Part shown: piece after piece, positions 33,570 through 41,931 of the stretch
Layout of the letters: each line of letters opens with the position of its first letter
How positions within the stretch are numbered: position 1 is the first letter of the stretch
NCBI RefSeq assembly: GCF_008001035.1
Contig: NZ_CP042856.1
Location: 372,001 to 436,000, forward strand
DNA from: Salinibacterium sp. dk2585
Lineage (GTDB): Bacteria; Actinomycetota; Actinomycetes; Actinomycetales; Microbacteriaceae
Direction: 5' to 3'
Length of the DNA: 64,000 bases
Notes under the pieces: generated by a model
Databases searched by the model: none
What the model saw: only the letters and a program-made list of their open reading frames with translations
Told to the model about the DNA's origin: nothing
Translations under genes and position numbers: made by a program

Positions 33570-33608
33570 TGGCCTTAACTCAAGAGGCCAATATGAGTAG
33601 TGTGGCCT
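33570..33608. promoter_or_regulatory. MocR operator and leaderless promoter
   Basis: Inverted repeat TGGCCT-TAACTCAAG-AGGCCA (33570-33590) plus a third GTGGCCT at 33602-33608, giving one inverted and one direct arrangement as in MocR/PdxR sites. TTAACT (33575-33580) and TAGTGT (33598-33603) are 17 bp apart, and the -10 box ends 6 bases before the ATG at 33610. Confidence 0.7.
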
Positions 33609-33609
33609 C

Positions 33610-35025
33610 ATGGCTTCCCTTACAGCCCGAGCTTTGGCCTCGCTTCTCGGCGATTGGCGCTCTTCGAGCATGCCAGCGTATGCCTCGCTCGCCGACCGCA
33701 TCCGCCTGCTCATGCTCGATGGCCGCGTCGTCTCGGGCACCCGCCTGCCTGCCGAGCGCGACCTGGCACAGCACCTCGGCATCAGCCGCACGACCGTGAC
33801 AGCGGCGTACTCCGAGGTGCGCGAGGCGGGCTACCTCGAGAGCGTGCGGGGCTCGGGCAGCATTGCGCGCCTCCCCGGGCGCGGCCCGCTCATGTCGGAG
33901 CAGGGCGAAAGCGCGCTCTTCGATTTCACCAAGGCGGCCATGCCGGCGATCTCCGGGATCGCGGATGCCGCGTCCCACGCGATCGAAGACCTGCCCCGCT
34001 ACCTCGGCGAGCACGGCTACGACCTCATCGGCATCCCGCCACTGCGGGAGGCGATTGCCGAGCAGTACCGCAGGCGCGGGCTCGCGACATCCGCCGAGCA
34101 GATCATGGTGACGATCGGGGCGCAGCATGCGATTGCCCTGCTGGCCCGCACCCTGATCGGGCGGGGCGACAGCGCGGTCATCGAGGTTCCCACGTACCCG
34201 CACGCCTTCGAGGCAATGCGCGGTGCGGGGGCGCGAATCCTGCCGGTGAGCGTCACTGTGGAGGACGGATGGGACGAACCCGCCCTCGAGCAGGCGATCC
34301 GCCGCAGCAGCCCGGCGATGGGCTACCTGATGCCGGACTTCCACAACCCGACGGGCCGCACGATGCCGCCGGAGCAGCGGGAGCGGGTCGCCCGCCTTGC
34401 CGCGCAGCATGGCACGCAGTTGCTCATCGACGAGACGATGGCCGAGCTCGTGATCGACGACATCGAACCCGTCGCCCCGTTTGCGGCCTTCGGTGAGGCG
34501 ATCACGGTCGGTTCGGTCGGCAAGACGGTCTGGGGTGGCATCCGCATCGGCTGGATCCGAGCTGAGGCCCCGCTCATCCAACGACTGTTCCGCAACCGGC
34601 ACGCCGGCGACCTCGGAACGCCAATCATCGAGCAGCTGGTCGTGCTGCACCTGCTGGCCGATCACGATCGCATCATCGAGACGCGGCGGCGCCAGCTCCG
34701 CACGGGCCGTGACCATCTCGTGGGGTTACTGCGGGCGCGGTTCCCGCAGTGGTCCGTTCCGGATGTCGCGGGCGGGCTGACCACGTGGGTCAACCTTGGA
34801 GCCCCAGTCAGTTCCCAACTGACACTTGCCGCCCGCGCGGAGGGCCTGCTCATCACGGCGGGCCCGCGCTTTGGGATCGACGGTGCCTTCGAGCGGCACC
34901 TGCGCATCCCCTTCGGCTACACGCCAGAGGAGATGGATGCTGCGGTCGACGCGCTCGACCGCGCGTGGCGCTCGCTCGCGCACGACGTGCCCGCCCCAGT
35001 GGACGAGCTCTCCGTCGTCGTATAG
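33610..35025 (+). CDS. MocR-type GntR/aminotransferase transcriptional regulator
   Basis: A 471-aa regulator fusing a GntR winged helix (about 20-90: YASLADRIRLLMLDGRVVSGTRLPAERDLAQHLGISRTTVTAAYSEVREAGYLES) to a fold-type I aminotransferase domain. The PLP-binding pattern is complete: MPDFHNPTGRTMP, LLIDETMAEL and the lysine in TVGSVGKTVWGGIRIGWI. Such proteins sense PLP or amino-compound adducts. YczE-like genes flank it on both sides. It probably controls the divergent yczE-like gene and itself through the TGGCCT sites. Confidence 0.93.
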   Translation: MASLTARALASLLGDWRSSSMPAYASLADRIRLLMLDGRVVSGTRLPAERDLAQHLGISRTTVTAAYSEVREAGYLESVRGSGSIARLPGRGPLMSEQGESALFDFTKAAMPAISGIADAASHAIEDLPRYLGEHGYDLIGIPPLREAIAEQYRRRGLATSAEQIMVTIGAQHAIALLARTLIGRGDSAVIEVPTYPHAFEAMRGAGARILPVSVTVEDGWDEPALEQAIRRSSPAMGYLMPDFHNPTGRTMPPEQRERVARLAAQHGTQLLIDETMAELVIDDIEPVAPFAAFGEAITVGSVGKTVWGGIRIGWIRAEAPLIQRLFRNRHAGDLGTPIIEQLVVLHLLADHDRIIETRRRQLRTGRDHLVGLLRARFPQWSVPDVAGGLTTWVNLGAPVSSQLTLAARAEGLLITAGPRFGIDGAFERHLRIPFGYTPEEMDAAVDALDRAWRSLAHDVPAPVDELSVVV

Positions 35026-35057
35026 GCGGGATGAGCAGCGCAGCGCTCGAAGAGGAC

Positions 35058-35110
35058 GGGTTGAGTAGCGCAGCGTATCGATACGTTCGCTGGCGCTCCC
35101 TGCTCAACCC
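35058..35110. repeat. GGTTGAGTAGCGCAGCGTATCGATA repeat with CTCAACCC partner
   Basis: GGGTTGAG (35058-35065) pairs with CTCAACCC (35103-35110); inside lie AGCG/CGCT pairs and the palindrome CGTATCGATACG. It sits 33 bp after the MocR stop between convergent genes, so it may act as a terminator. A related, decayed copy (GAGCAGCGCAGCGCTCGAAG) precedes it at 35033-35052. Confidence 0.75.
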
Positions 35111-35121
35111 ACGGGGAGCGC

Positions 35122-35751
35122 TCAGCGGGCGCGCGGGCCGGTCGGGTCATCCTCGACGGTCGGCGTCGGCAGCGGCCCGCCCGGCACGAGTAGCTTCGGC
35201 ATGAAGAAGCCGACGAGTGGCCCGATGAGGAGGGCGAAGGCGAGGGTCCCGACGCCGACGTTGCCCCCCAGCATCCACCCGATCGCCAGCACGACCGCCT
35301 CGATGCCCGTGCGGACCATCCAGATGGGCCGGCCCGTGACACGGTGCAGGCCCGTCATGAGCCCGTCGCGGGGGCCGGGTCCGAAGCGCGCGCCAACGTA
35401 GAGGCCCGTGGCGAATCCGTTGAGCACGAGCCCCACGGCGAAGTACACGACGCGCACCCACAGTTCGTCGGGTGAGGGAAACAGCCACAGGCCCAGCTCG
35501 ATGAACGGCCCGACGAGCAGTGCATTGGCGACCGTGCCGATGCCCGGCCTCTGGCGAAGCGGAATCCACAGGAGGAGGAGCGCGACGCTGATGATGACCG
35601 TGAACACCCCGAACGGGAGGCCGAAGACGTTCACTAGGCCCTGCGTGAAGACGTCCCAGGGCGGCACGCCCACGGCGGCGCGCAGCATGAGGGAGAGGCT
35701 AAGCCCGAAGAGCAGCAGCCCCACAGCGAGCTGGAGCACGCGGCGGAGCAT
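35122..35751 (-). CDS. YczE-like membrane protein, copy 2
   Basis: A 209-aa paralogue of the gene at 32805: RRVLQLAVGLLLFGLSLSLMLRAAVGVPPWDVFTQG, PLRQRPGIGTVANALLVGP and GLYVGARFGPGPRDGLMTGLHRVTGRPIWMVRTGIEAVV. Five membrane helices with a short C-terminal tail. The start at the ATG 35751 fits the family; no strong ribosome site is seen and an ATG at 35787 is an alternative. Convergent with the MocR gene. Confidence 0.87.
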   Translation of the reverse strand: MLRRVLQLAVGLLLFGLSLSLMLRAAVGVPPWDVFTQGLVNVFGLPFGVFTVIISVALLLLWIPLRQRPGIGTVANALLVGPFIELGLWLFPSPDELWVRVVYFAVGLVLNGFATGLYVGARFGPGPRDGLMTGLHRVTGRPIWMVRTGIEAVVLAIGWMLGGNVGVGTLAFALLIGPLVGFFMPKLLVPGGPLPTPTVEDDPTGPRAR

Positions 35752-35850
35752 GCTGATTCTGAAAGGCACACCCCATTGTGCGCACATGTCAGCGAGTGGC
35801 GGCGCAGACCTGAAATACTGAACGTCCGTCGCCACCCAGGGAGAGTGCCC

Positions 35851-38800
35851 GTGCACCTGCTTTCCGTCTTCAGCCTGCGTAATCGGGCCCTGATCGCCCT
35901 CGTCACGATTGTGGTGGGCATTTTTGGCACGATCTCGCTGACGAGCCTCAAGCAGGAACTGATCCCGTCGATCTCCTTCCCGCAGCTCGCCGTCATCACC
36001 GCCTACCCCGGCGCGGCGCCCGAGGTCGTGAACGAAGACGTCAGCACCCCAATCGAGATTGCGATCCAGGGGGTCGCGGGCCTTGAGGGCACGACCGCGA
36101 CATCCCGCACCAACATCTCGATCATCTCGGCATCCTTCGAATACGGCACCGACCTGGCGACGGCGGAGCAGAAGGTCACGCAGGCAATCAACCGCATTTC
36201 CTCGACCCTGCCAGAAGACATCGATCCGCAGGTCATCTCTGGTTCGGTCGACGACCTGCCCGTCATCCAGATCGCCGTGACGAGTGACCTGGATGTGCGC
36301 GACCTCAGCGTCGCGCTCGAGGCCTCGACCTTGACCGACATCCAGGCCTTGGAGGGCGTGCGCGAGGCGAGCCTGCTCGGCACGGTCGGCCAGCGCGTCA
36401 CCATCACCCCCGACCCGGCGGCGCTCGCCGCGGCCGGCGCCAGCAACGCTGACATCACGGATGCGCTCGAGGCCAATGGCACGCTCCTGCCTGCGGGTGA
36501 GATCACGGAGGGCGAGTCGACACTCTCGGTGCAGGCCGGCTCCCGCATCAACTCGGTCGACCAGATCTCCGCGCTCCCTCTCTCCGGAGTGCTCGACCCC
36601 GCCGGCGCACCCCTCACGATCGCCGACGTCGCGGATGTCGCGATCACCGACAATCCCGTCGAGGGCATCTCGCGCGTCAATGGCGAACCGGCGCTCACGA
36701 TCGCCGTCACGAAGACGCCCGCGGGCAACACCGTTGCGGTCTCGGAGGCCGTGCAGGAGGCCATTCCCGAGCTCGAGGCGGCGATCGGCGAGGGCACCGA
36801 GTTCACGGTCGTCTTCGACCAGGCGCCGTTCATCCAGCAGTCGATCGAGAGCCTCACGACCGAGGGCCTGCTCGGCCTCATCTTCGCCGTGATCGTGATC
36901 CTCGTCTTCCTGATGTCGATCAGGTCGACCCTCGTCACCGCGATCTCGATCCCGGCATCCGTGCTCATCACTTTCATCGGCATGCAGGCCTCGGGCTACA
37001 CGCTCAACATCATCACCCTCGGAGCCCTCACGATCTCGATCGGTCGCGTCGTCGACGACTCGATCGTCGTGATCGAGAACATCAAGCGGCACATCGGCCT
37101 CGGCGAGGGCAAGCTCGAGGCGATCCAGACGGCCGTCAAGGAGGTCGCCGTCGCGGTGACCTCAGCGACGGTGACGACCGTTGCGGTGTTCCTGCCGCTG
37201 GCACTCGTCGGCGACATCACGGGTGAGTTGTTCCGGCCCTTCGCCCTCACGGTGACGATCGCGCTCGCCGCGTCGCTCTTCGTCTCGCTCACGATCGTGC
37301 CGGTGCTCGCGTACTGGTTCCTCGGCAACGAGAGTGAGGCGGCCCGCCGCGAGCGCAAGGAGCGCAAGAAGGCGGCGAAGTCGGGCGTTGCATCGGCGGA
37401 TGCTGCGCCGACGGATGCCCCGCCCGCCGTCGAGTACGTCGACACCAGCACGGCGGCGCTCCAGGCCCTCAACCCGGGCACTCCCGTGCCGTCGCGTCGC
37501 GCCCGGCGCGAGGCAGCGGCCGCGGACGCCGAGGAGCGCGAGAAGCCCTCACGACTGCAGAAGGCCTACCTTCCGGTCATCCACTACACGCTCAAGCGCC
37601 CCGCGATCACGATCGGTGCCGCCGTGCTCGTGCTGCTGCTCACGGTCGCGATGCTGCCGTTCATGAAGACCAACTTCATCGGCGACAGCGGCCAGAACAC
37701 CCTCACGGTGACGCAGACCCTCCCGCTCGGCTCGAGCCTGGAGGCACAGGATGAGGCGGCCGGCGCGGTGGAGGAAGCCCTTCGCGGCGTCGACGGCGTC
37801 GAGACGGTGCAGCTCTCGCTCGGCTCCTCCGGCGGCTCGATCCTCGGGGCCTTCGGTGGGGGCGGCGACGCGACCTTCTCCATCACGACCGATCCGGATG
37901 CCGACCAGGAGCGCGTGCAGTCCGACGTGCGGGCGGCCATCGCGGAACTCGACGAGGTCGGCGAGGTTTCGCTGGCGACGGCCGGCTCGGGCTTCGCATC
38001 GACCGATATCGACATCGACATCGAGGCGCCCGGCCGAGCCGCGCTCGAGGAGGCGGCCCAGGCCGTGCTCGAGGAGGTGCGCAGCCTGGATGTCACGGCT
38101 GAGGCCAGCAGCAACCTGTCCGTCTCCCAGCCCTACATCGGCGTCATCGTTGACCGTGAGGCGGCCGCCGCGATCGGCCTCAGCGAGATCGCGGTGGGCG
38201 GGATCGTGTCCCAGGCGATGCTGCCCCGTTCCGTCGGCACGGTCGTGATCGACGACAAGTCACTCTCGATCTACATCGAGAACGAGACGGCGCCCGAGAC
38301 GCTGGCCGAGCTGCGGGCGTTCCGCATCCCGAGTGCGGATGGCCTCGTGCGCCTCGACTCGATCGCCTCCGTCGAGGAGGTCGACGGGCCGGCGAGCGTC
38401 ACGACCATCAAGGGGGTCCGCTCCGCGACGGTGAGCGTCACGCCCAACGGCGATGACGTGGGAACCGCCTCGGCCGAGATCCAGGCGGCGATCGACGCGC
38501 TCGACCTGCCCGCCGGCGCGGAGGCGGAACTCGGCGGTGTCACGGCGCAGCAGAGCGACGCCTTCCGGCAGCTCGGCATCGCGCTGCTCGTCGCCATCCT
38601 GATCGTCTACGTCGTCATGGTGGCGACCTTCAAGAGCATGCGGCAGCCGCTGCTGCTGCTCGTGTCGGTGCCGTTCGCAGCAACGGGCGCGATCGCGCTG
38701 CAGGTCGTGACGGGCATCCCGCTCGGCGTGCCGTCGCTCATCGGCGTGCTCATGCTCATCGGCATCGTCGTCACGAACGCGATCGTGTTGGTCGACCTCG

Positions 38801-39129
38801 TCAACCAGTACCGGGCCAAGGGCATGACGGCCTACGACGCGGTCGTGAAGGGATCGAGCCGACGACTCCGCCCGATCCTCATGACGGCGCTCGCGACGAT
38901 CTTCGCCCTGCTCCCGCTCGGCATCGGCCTCACTGGTCACGGCGGCTTCATCTCGCAGCCGCTCGCGATCGTCGTGATCGGCGGGCTCGTCTCGTCGACG
39001 GTGCTCACGCTCGTCGTGCTGCCGTCGCTCTACTACCTCGTCGAGGGGGCGAAGGAGCGCCGCGAGCAGAAGCGTGCCGACGCGAAGCTGGTCGCGGAGG
39101 GCGACACGAGAGAAGTCCCCACCCCGTAG
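35851..39129 (+). CDS. RND-superfamily efflux transporter (AcrB/HAE-type)
   Basis: A 1092-aa inner-membrane exporter. The N-terminus SVFSLRNRALIALVTIVVGIFGTISLTSLKQELIPSISFPQLAVITAYPGAAPEVVNEDVSTPIE is the AcrB-type pattern. The proton-relay region in TM4 reads TISIGRVVDDSIVVIENIKRHIG (Asp pair). A cytoplasmic insert of about 90 residues rich in Ala, Arg and Lys lies before the second half (LKRPAITIGAAVLVLLLTVAMLPFMKTNFIG). The second half has IALLVAILIVYVVMVATFKS and GIVVTNAIVLVDLVNQYRAKGMTAYDAVV. GTG start with AGGGAGA upstream. No adaptor gene is adjacent; substrate unknown. An AcrB-type rather than MmpL-type pump in a Gram-positive is of the HAE2-like kind. Confidence 0.92.
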   Translation: MHLLSVFSLRNRALIALVTIVVGIFGTISLTSLKQELIPSISFPQLAVITAYPGAAPEVVNEDVSTPIEIAIQGVAGLEGTTATSRTNISIISASFEYGTDLATAEQKVTQAINRISSTLPEDIDPQVISGSVDDLPVIQIAVTSDLDVRDLSVALEASTLTDIQALEGVREASLLGTVGQRVTITPDPAALAAAGASNADITDALEANGTLLPAGEITEGESTLSVQAGSRINSVDQISALPLSGVLDPAGAPLTIADVADVAITDNPVEGISRVNGEPALTIAVTKTPAGNTVAVSEAVQEAIPELEAAIGEGTEFTVVFDQAPFIQQSIESLTTEGLLGLIFAVIVILVFLMSIRSTLVTAISIPASVLITFIGMQASGYTLNIITLGALTISIGRVVDDSIVVIENIKRHIGLGEGKLEAIQTAVKEVAVAVTSATVTTVAVFLPLALVGDITGELFRPFALTVTIALAASLFVSLTIVPVLAYWFLGNESEAARRERKERKKAAKSGVASADAAPTDAPPAVEYVDTSTAALQALNPGTPVPSRRARREAAAADAEEREKPSRLQKAYLPVIHYTLKRPAITIGAAVLVLLLTVAMLPFMKTNFIGDSGQNTLTVTQTLPLGSSLEAQDEAAGAVEEALRGVDGVETVQLSLGSSGGSILGAFGGGGDATFSITTDPDADQERVQSDVRAAIAELDEVGEVSLATAGSGFASTDIDIDIEAPGRAALEEAAQAVLEEVRSLDVTAEASSNLSVSQPYIGVIVDREAAAAIGLSEIAVGGIVSQAMLPRSVGTVVIDDKSLSIYIENETAPETLAELRAFRIPSADGLVRLDSIASVEEVDGPASVTTIKGVRSATVSVTPNGDDVGTASAEIQAAIDALDLPAGAEAELGGVTAQQSDAFRQLGIALLVAILIVYVVMVATFKSMRQPLLLLVSVPFAATGAIALQVVTGIPLGVPSLIGVLMLIGIVVTNAIVLVDLVNQYRAKGMTAYDAVVKGSSRRLRPILMTALATIFALLPLGIGLTGHGGFISQPLAIVVIGGLVSSTVLTLVVLPSLYYLVEGAKERREQKRADAKLVAEGDTREVPTP

Positions 39130-39138
39130 CGTTCAGAA

Positions 39139-39174
39139 CTCCGGAAGGTACACGCATGATCTGCGCTTCTGGAG
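39139..39174. terminator. Candidate bidirectional terminator
   Basis: CTCCGGAAG (39139-39147) pairs with CTTCTGGAG (39166-39174) with one mismatch, between the convergent RND and esterase genes. Confidence 0.45.
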
Positions 39175-39184
39175 ATCTTGCGGA

Positions 39185-40150
39185 TCAGGGGAGCTCGTCG
39201 CGCAGGAATTCGACGATCTCCTCCCGCAGGGGCGTCGCTTCGCTCGTGCCGAGCAGTGCGATCGAGTGGGCGATGCCCGGTACCTCGACGAGCGTGACGG
39301 GCGCGCCCGCCTCGGTGAGCGCATCCGCGAGCGAGTGTGCGTGCCCGATCGGGATGTACTCGTCGACCGAGTGGGCGATGAAGAAGGGCGGGTCCGTCTG
39401 GTCGGCGTGTGACTGGGGTGAGGCCTCGGCAGCGACGGCGCAGGAACGGTAGCTCGAGCATCCGAGGTATTCGAGCTGGATGCGGTCGAAGCCCTCAGGC
39501 AGCGCGCCCAGGTCGAGGCCGTCGCGGGTCAGGTCGGTGGGGGCACTGAGCTCGACGACGGCGGCGACGCGCGATCCGATGTCCCATGGCCCTTCGCCCG
39601 CGGTGCCGAGCAGCGACACGAGGTTGCCGCCGGCTGAGCCGCCGACGGCGCCGATGAGTGCCGGGTCGTAGCCGTAGGCCGCGACCTGTGCGGGCTGCCG
39701 CACCCACTCGACGGCGGCGCGCACATCACTGATGGCGGCGGGGTATGGATGCTGCGGCGCGAGCCGGTAGTTCAGGTTGAAGACGACGAAGCCCTCCGAT
39801 GCGAGCCATTCGCAGGTGCTGCGCCACCAGGTCGAGGCTTTGTCGCCCTCACGCCAGCTGCCGCCGTGCACGAGCACGAGCGCACGGCGGGGGCCGTTGT
39901 TGATCGTGCTGGCGGTGACATCCGCAAGGTGACAGACGTCGAGGAGTTGCGTGCCGCCATCGCCGGCGGGGTAGGGCACGTCGGCGGTGACCATCACGTC
40001 GGCGTAGATGGGGACCGTGTCGACGACGGATGCCGGTGCGAGCGCGGCATCTGCGGCGGGGGTGCACGCCGCGAGGCCGAGCATGGCGGGCACCATGAGG
40101 GCGGCGCTAAGCGCGGTCGTGTGGCGTGCGCGCCGTCGGGTTCGGTGCAT
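39185..40150 (-). CDS. Secreted alpha/beta-hydrolase (esterase/lipase-like lipoprotein)
   Basis: A 321-aa hydrolase with a lipoprotein signal (ALMVPAMLGLAACTP, lipobox LAAC). The catalytic frame is that of the hormone-sensitive-lipase/BD-FAE type: VLVHGGSWREGDK (oxyanion), NLNYRLAPQHPYPAAISDVRAAVEWVR, nucleophile in GAVGGSAGGNLVSL, and the acid/His segment near IAHSVDEYIPIGHA and VEVPGIAHS. Probably anchored outside the cell; natural ester unknown. Confidence 0.88.
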   Translation of the reverse strand: MHRTRRRARHTTALSAALMVPAMLGLAACTPAADAALAPASVVDTVPIYADVMVTADVPYPAGDGGTQLLDVCHLADVTASTINNGPRRALVLVHGGSWREGDKASTWWRSTCEWLASEGFVVFNLNYRLAPQHPYPAAISDVRAAVEWVRQPAQVAAYGYDPALIGAVGGSAGGNLVSLLGTAGEGPWDIGSRVAAVVELSAPTDLTRDGLDLGALPEGFDRIQLEYLGCSSYRSCAVAAEASPQSHADQTDPPFFIAHSVDEYIPIGHAHSLADALTEAGAPVTLVEVPGIAHSIALLGTSEATPLREEIVEFLRDELP

Positions 40151-40209
40151 TGTGCGGATACTCTACGTGACGCGCGAGCGGTCGCCGCACACCCGTTCGG
40201 GGCGCAGGC

Positions 40210-41562
40210 TCACTGCGCCAGCAGGACCGCAACCGGCGTGAGGATCGCGAGGATGATTCCGTTGGCTGCGAGCAGCACGAGGGCGGCGTAGCGCACGTCG
40301 GCAGCGGGGGTTCCCTCGGGGCGGTTGTCGTCGGCCATGGCGGCGGCGAGGGCGATGCGGGGAGGCGAGGCCCCCACCGCGGGCCCCACCGCAGCGTTCT
40401 GCGCGCCAAGCGCAACGATGGGCGAGGCGTCGAGGGCGGTCGCGACGTGGGCGACGCCCGCCGAGAACATCGAGGCGACGGCTGTGTTGGAGGTCGTCGC
40501 GTAGCCGCCGATGAAACCGAGCAGCGGCACGACGAAGAGGAAGCCCGGTCCGAGCATCGCGGCACCCTCCGACAGCGCTGCGGCCATGCCGTTCGCGGCG
40601 AGCAGTGCACCGAAGGTGATGAAGAGCACGGTCACGAACCAGAGCGGCCAGAAGGTGCGCATCCCCTTGCCGAACCCGACGCGGGTGGTCGCCCGGTCGA
40701 GACCGAGCAGCAGGGGAGTGACCGCCGCCGTGATGACGAGCCACAGTGCGGGGCTCGCGAGCACTCCCGATGCCGCGCCCAGGGGTACGAAGGAGGTGAG
40801 GGCGGTCATGCCCAGCAGTCCCGTGACGAGTACCCCGTAGGGGAGGAGAGAGCGCGCGGTCGCGCGGTCCATGCGGGGGAACCGTCCGCCACCGATGCGC
40901 GCGCAGAGGAGGAGCCACAGGGCACCGGCGAGGGCGCTGAGCACACCGCCGAGGGGAACGCTCACCCAGAGGTTGGTGGCCGTCAGCACGACCCACATGA
41001 TGGCGACCATCGCGAGGAGTTCGCCCGAGCGGCGCACGGCCGCGCGCCATCCGGAGCCCACGATCGCGACCGCGGCACCCATCACGAGCAGCACGGGAAG
41101 GCTGAAGATCGCGGCCCACGTGCCGACATCGCGGAGGGTTTCCCCGCCAAGCCCTGCCGAGACGAGCAGGCCGGGGCCGAGCGAACCCCACGGCGAGATG
41201 ACCATGCCGAGGAGGGCGATCGTGGCCGCCTTCGTCGCCGAGAGGCCCAACTGGACGAGGAGCGGAACCGCGATCACGATGCCGATGCCCCAGCCGATGA
41301 GCGACTCGCCGAGGGGCGCGACCGCGAGGCCGATGAGCAGCACCGAGCGGTCATGGTCCCGTGCCGCCGCCCGCAACCACGAGCCGATGCGGGTCTGCGC
41401 CCCCGCGACCGCGAGGGTCTCGTTGAGGAGCACGCCACCGAGGATGATGAGCGACACCGCAACCAAGACGGGCACGAGCCGGTCGAGGCCGGAGGCAAGG
41501 GCATCCGTCGTCAGGGGGAACCGGAACGACAGCGCGAGGGTCACCGCGAGGGCGCCGAGCAC
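40210..41562 (-). CDS. LctP/LldP-type lactate permease family transporter
   Basis: A 450-aa polytopic membrane protein with about 12 helices. Segments such as GESLIGWGIGIVIAVPLLVQLGLSATKAATIALLGM, PWGSLGPGLLVSAGL, LFITFGALLAANGMAAAL, GFIGGYATTSNTAVASMFS and LGAQNAAVGPAVGASPPRI are typical of L-lactate/glycolate permeases. The GTG at 41562 is the first start codon, yet clear hydrophobic sequence (ISPIDVALAALPIALVATLLAFRLKPIPV) is encoded in frame upstream, where no ATG, GTG or TTG occurs after the preceding stop. Upstream is a TAGCCT-TG-AGGTTA inverted repeat that could be an operator. Lactate is only one of several possible substrates. Confidence 0.82.
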   Translation of the reverse strand: MLGALAVTLALSFRFPLTTDALASGLDRLVPVLVAVSLIILGGVLLNETLAVAGAQTRIGSWLRAAARDHDRSVLLIGLAVAPLGESLIGWGIGIVIAVPLLVQLGLSATKAATIALLGMVISPWGSLGPGLLVSAGLGGETLRDVGTWAAIFSLPVLLVMGAAVAIVGSGWRAAVRRSGELLAMVAIMWVVLTATNLWVSVPLGGVLSALAGALWLLLCARIGGGRFPRMDRATARSLLPYGVLVTGLLGMTALTSFVPLGAASGVLASPALWLVITAAVTPLLLGLDRATTRVGFGKGMRTFWPLWFVTVLFITFGALLAANGMAAALSEGAAMLGPGFLFVVPLLGFIGGYATTSNTAVASMFSAGVAHVATALDASPIVALGAQNAAVGPAVGASPPRIALAAAMADDNRPEGTPAADVRYAALVLLAANGIILAILTPVAVLLAQ

Positions 41563-41720
41563 GACCGGGATCGGCTTGAGTCGGAAGGCCAGCAGGGTCG
41601 CGACAAGCGCGATGGGCAGCGCCGCGAGGGCGACGTCGATGGGGGAGATGGTGCGTGCCTTGTCTTCAGGAGGGTGGAGCTAACCTCAAGGCTATCCTCG
41701 CTTTTCCGGCTTCGCTCCTG

Positions 41721-41931
41721 TACCGTAGATGGGTCGGCTCTAGACAGCGCGAGTTCTCGCGTATGGGTTTGTAAGTCTTTCGGGCCGGTTTCCACACACC
41801 ATCTACTCCATGGTGTCCTCGGAAAAATCACGTATGTGAACGGTCCTGGCCAAAGATTGCCCGGGTTTCCTCAGTAGTACAGCTAAAGGTGCTGTGCCCT
41901 GCCATGCATTGAGTACAACCCGGAAAGCACC
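41721..41931 (+). promoter_or_regulatory. Promoter and long 5' leader of the DEAD-box helicase gene
   Basis: A TACCGT -10 candidate (41721-41726) predicts a leader of about 200 nt. It contains the hairpins CGCGAG-TT-CTCGCG (near 41748-41761) and ACACCAT-CTACTCC-ATGGTGT (41796-41816). There are several start-stop mini frames (for example MVSSEKSRM from 41810). No known riboswitch is recognised. Cold-shock or autogenous control of RNA helicases through long leaders is known in other bacteria; here it is inference. Confidence 0.55.

Noticed and set aside
33567-33574. GAGTGGCC in the MocR upstream region, identical to the first 8 bases of the 54-nt hairpin arms
   Set aside because: It has no GGCCACTC partner at the fixed distance and is better explained as part of the TGGCCT operator sites; probably coincidence.
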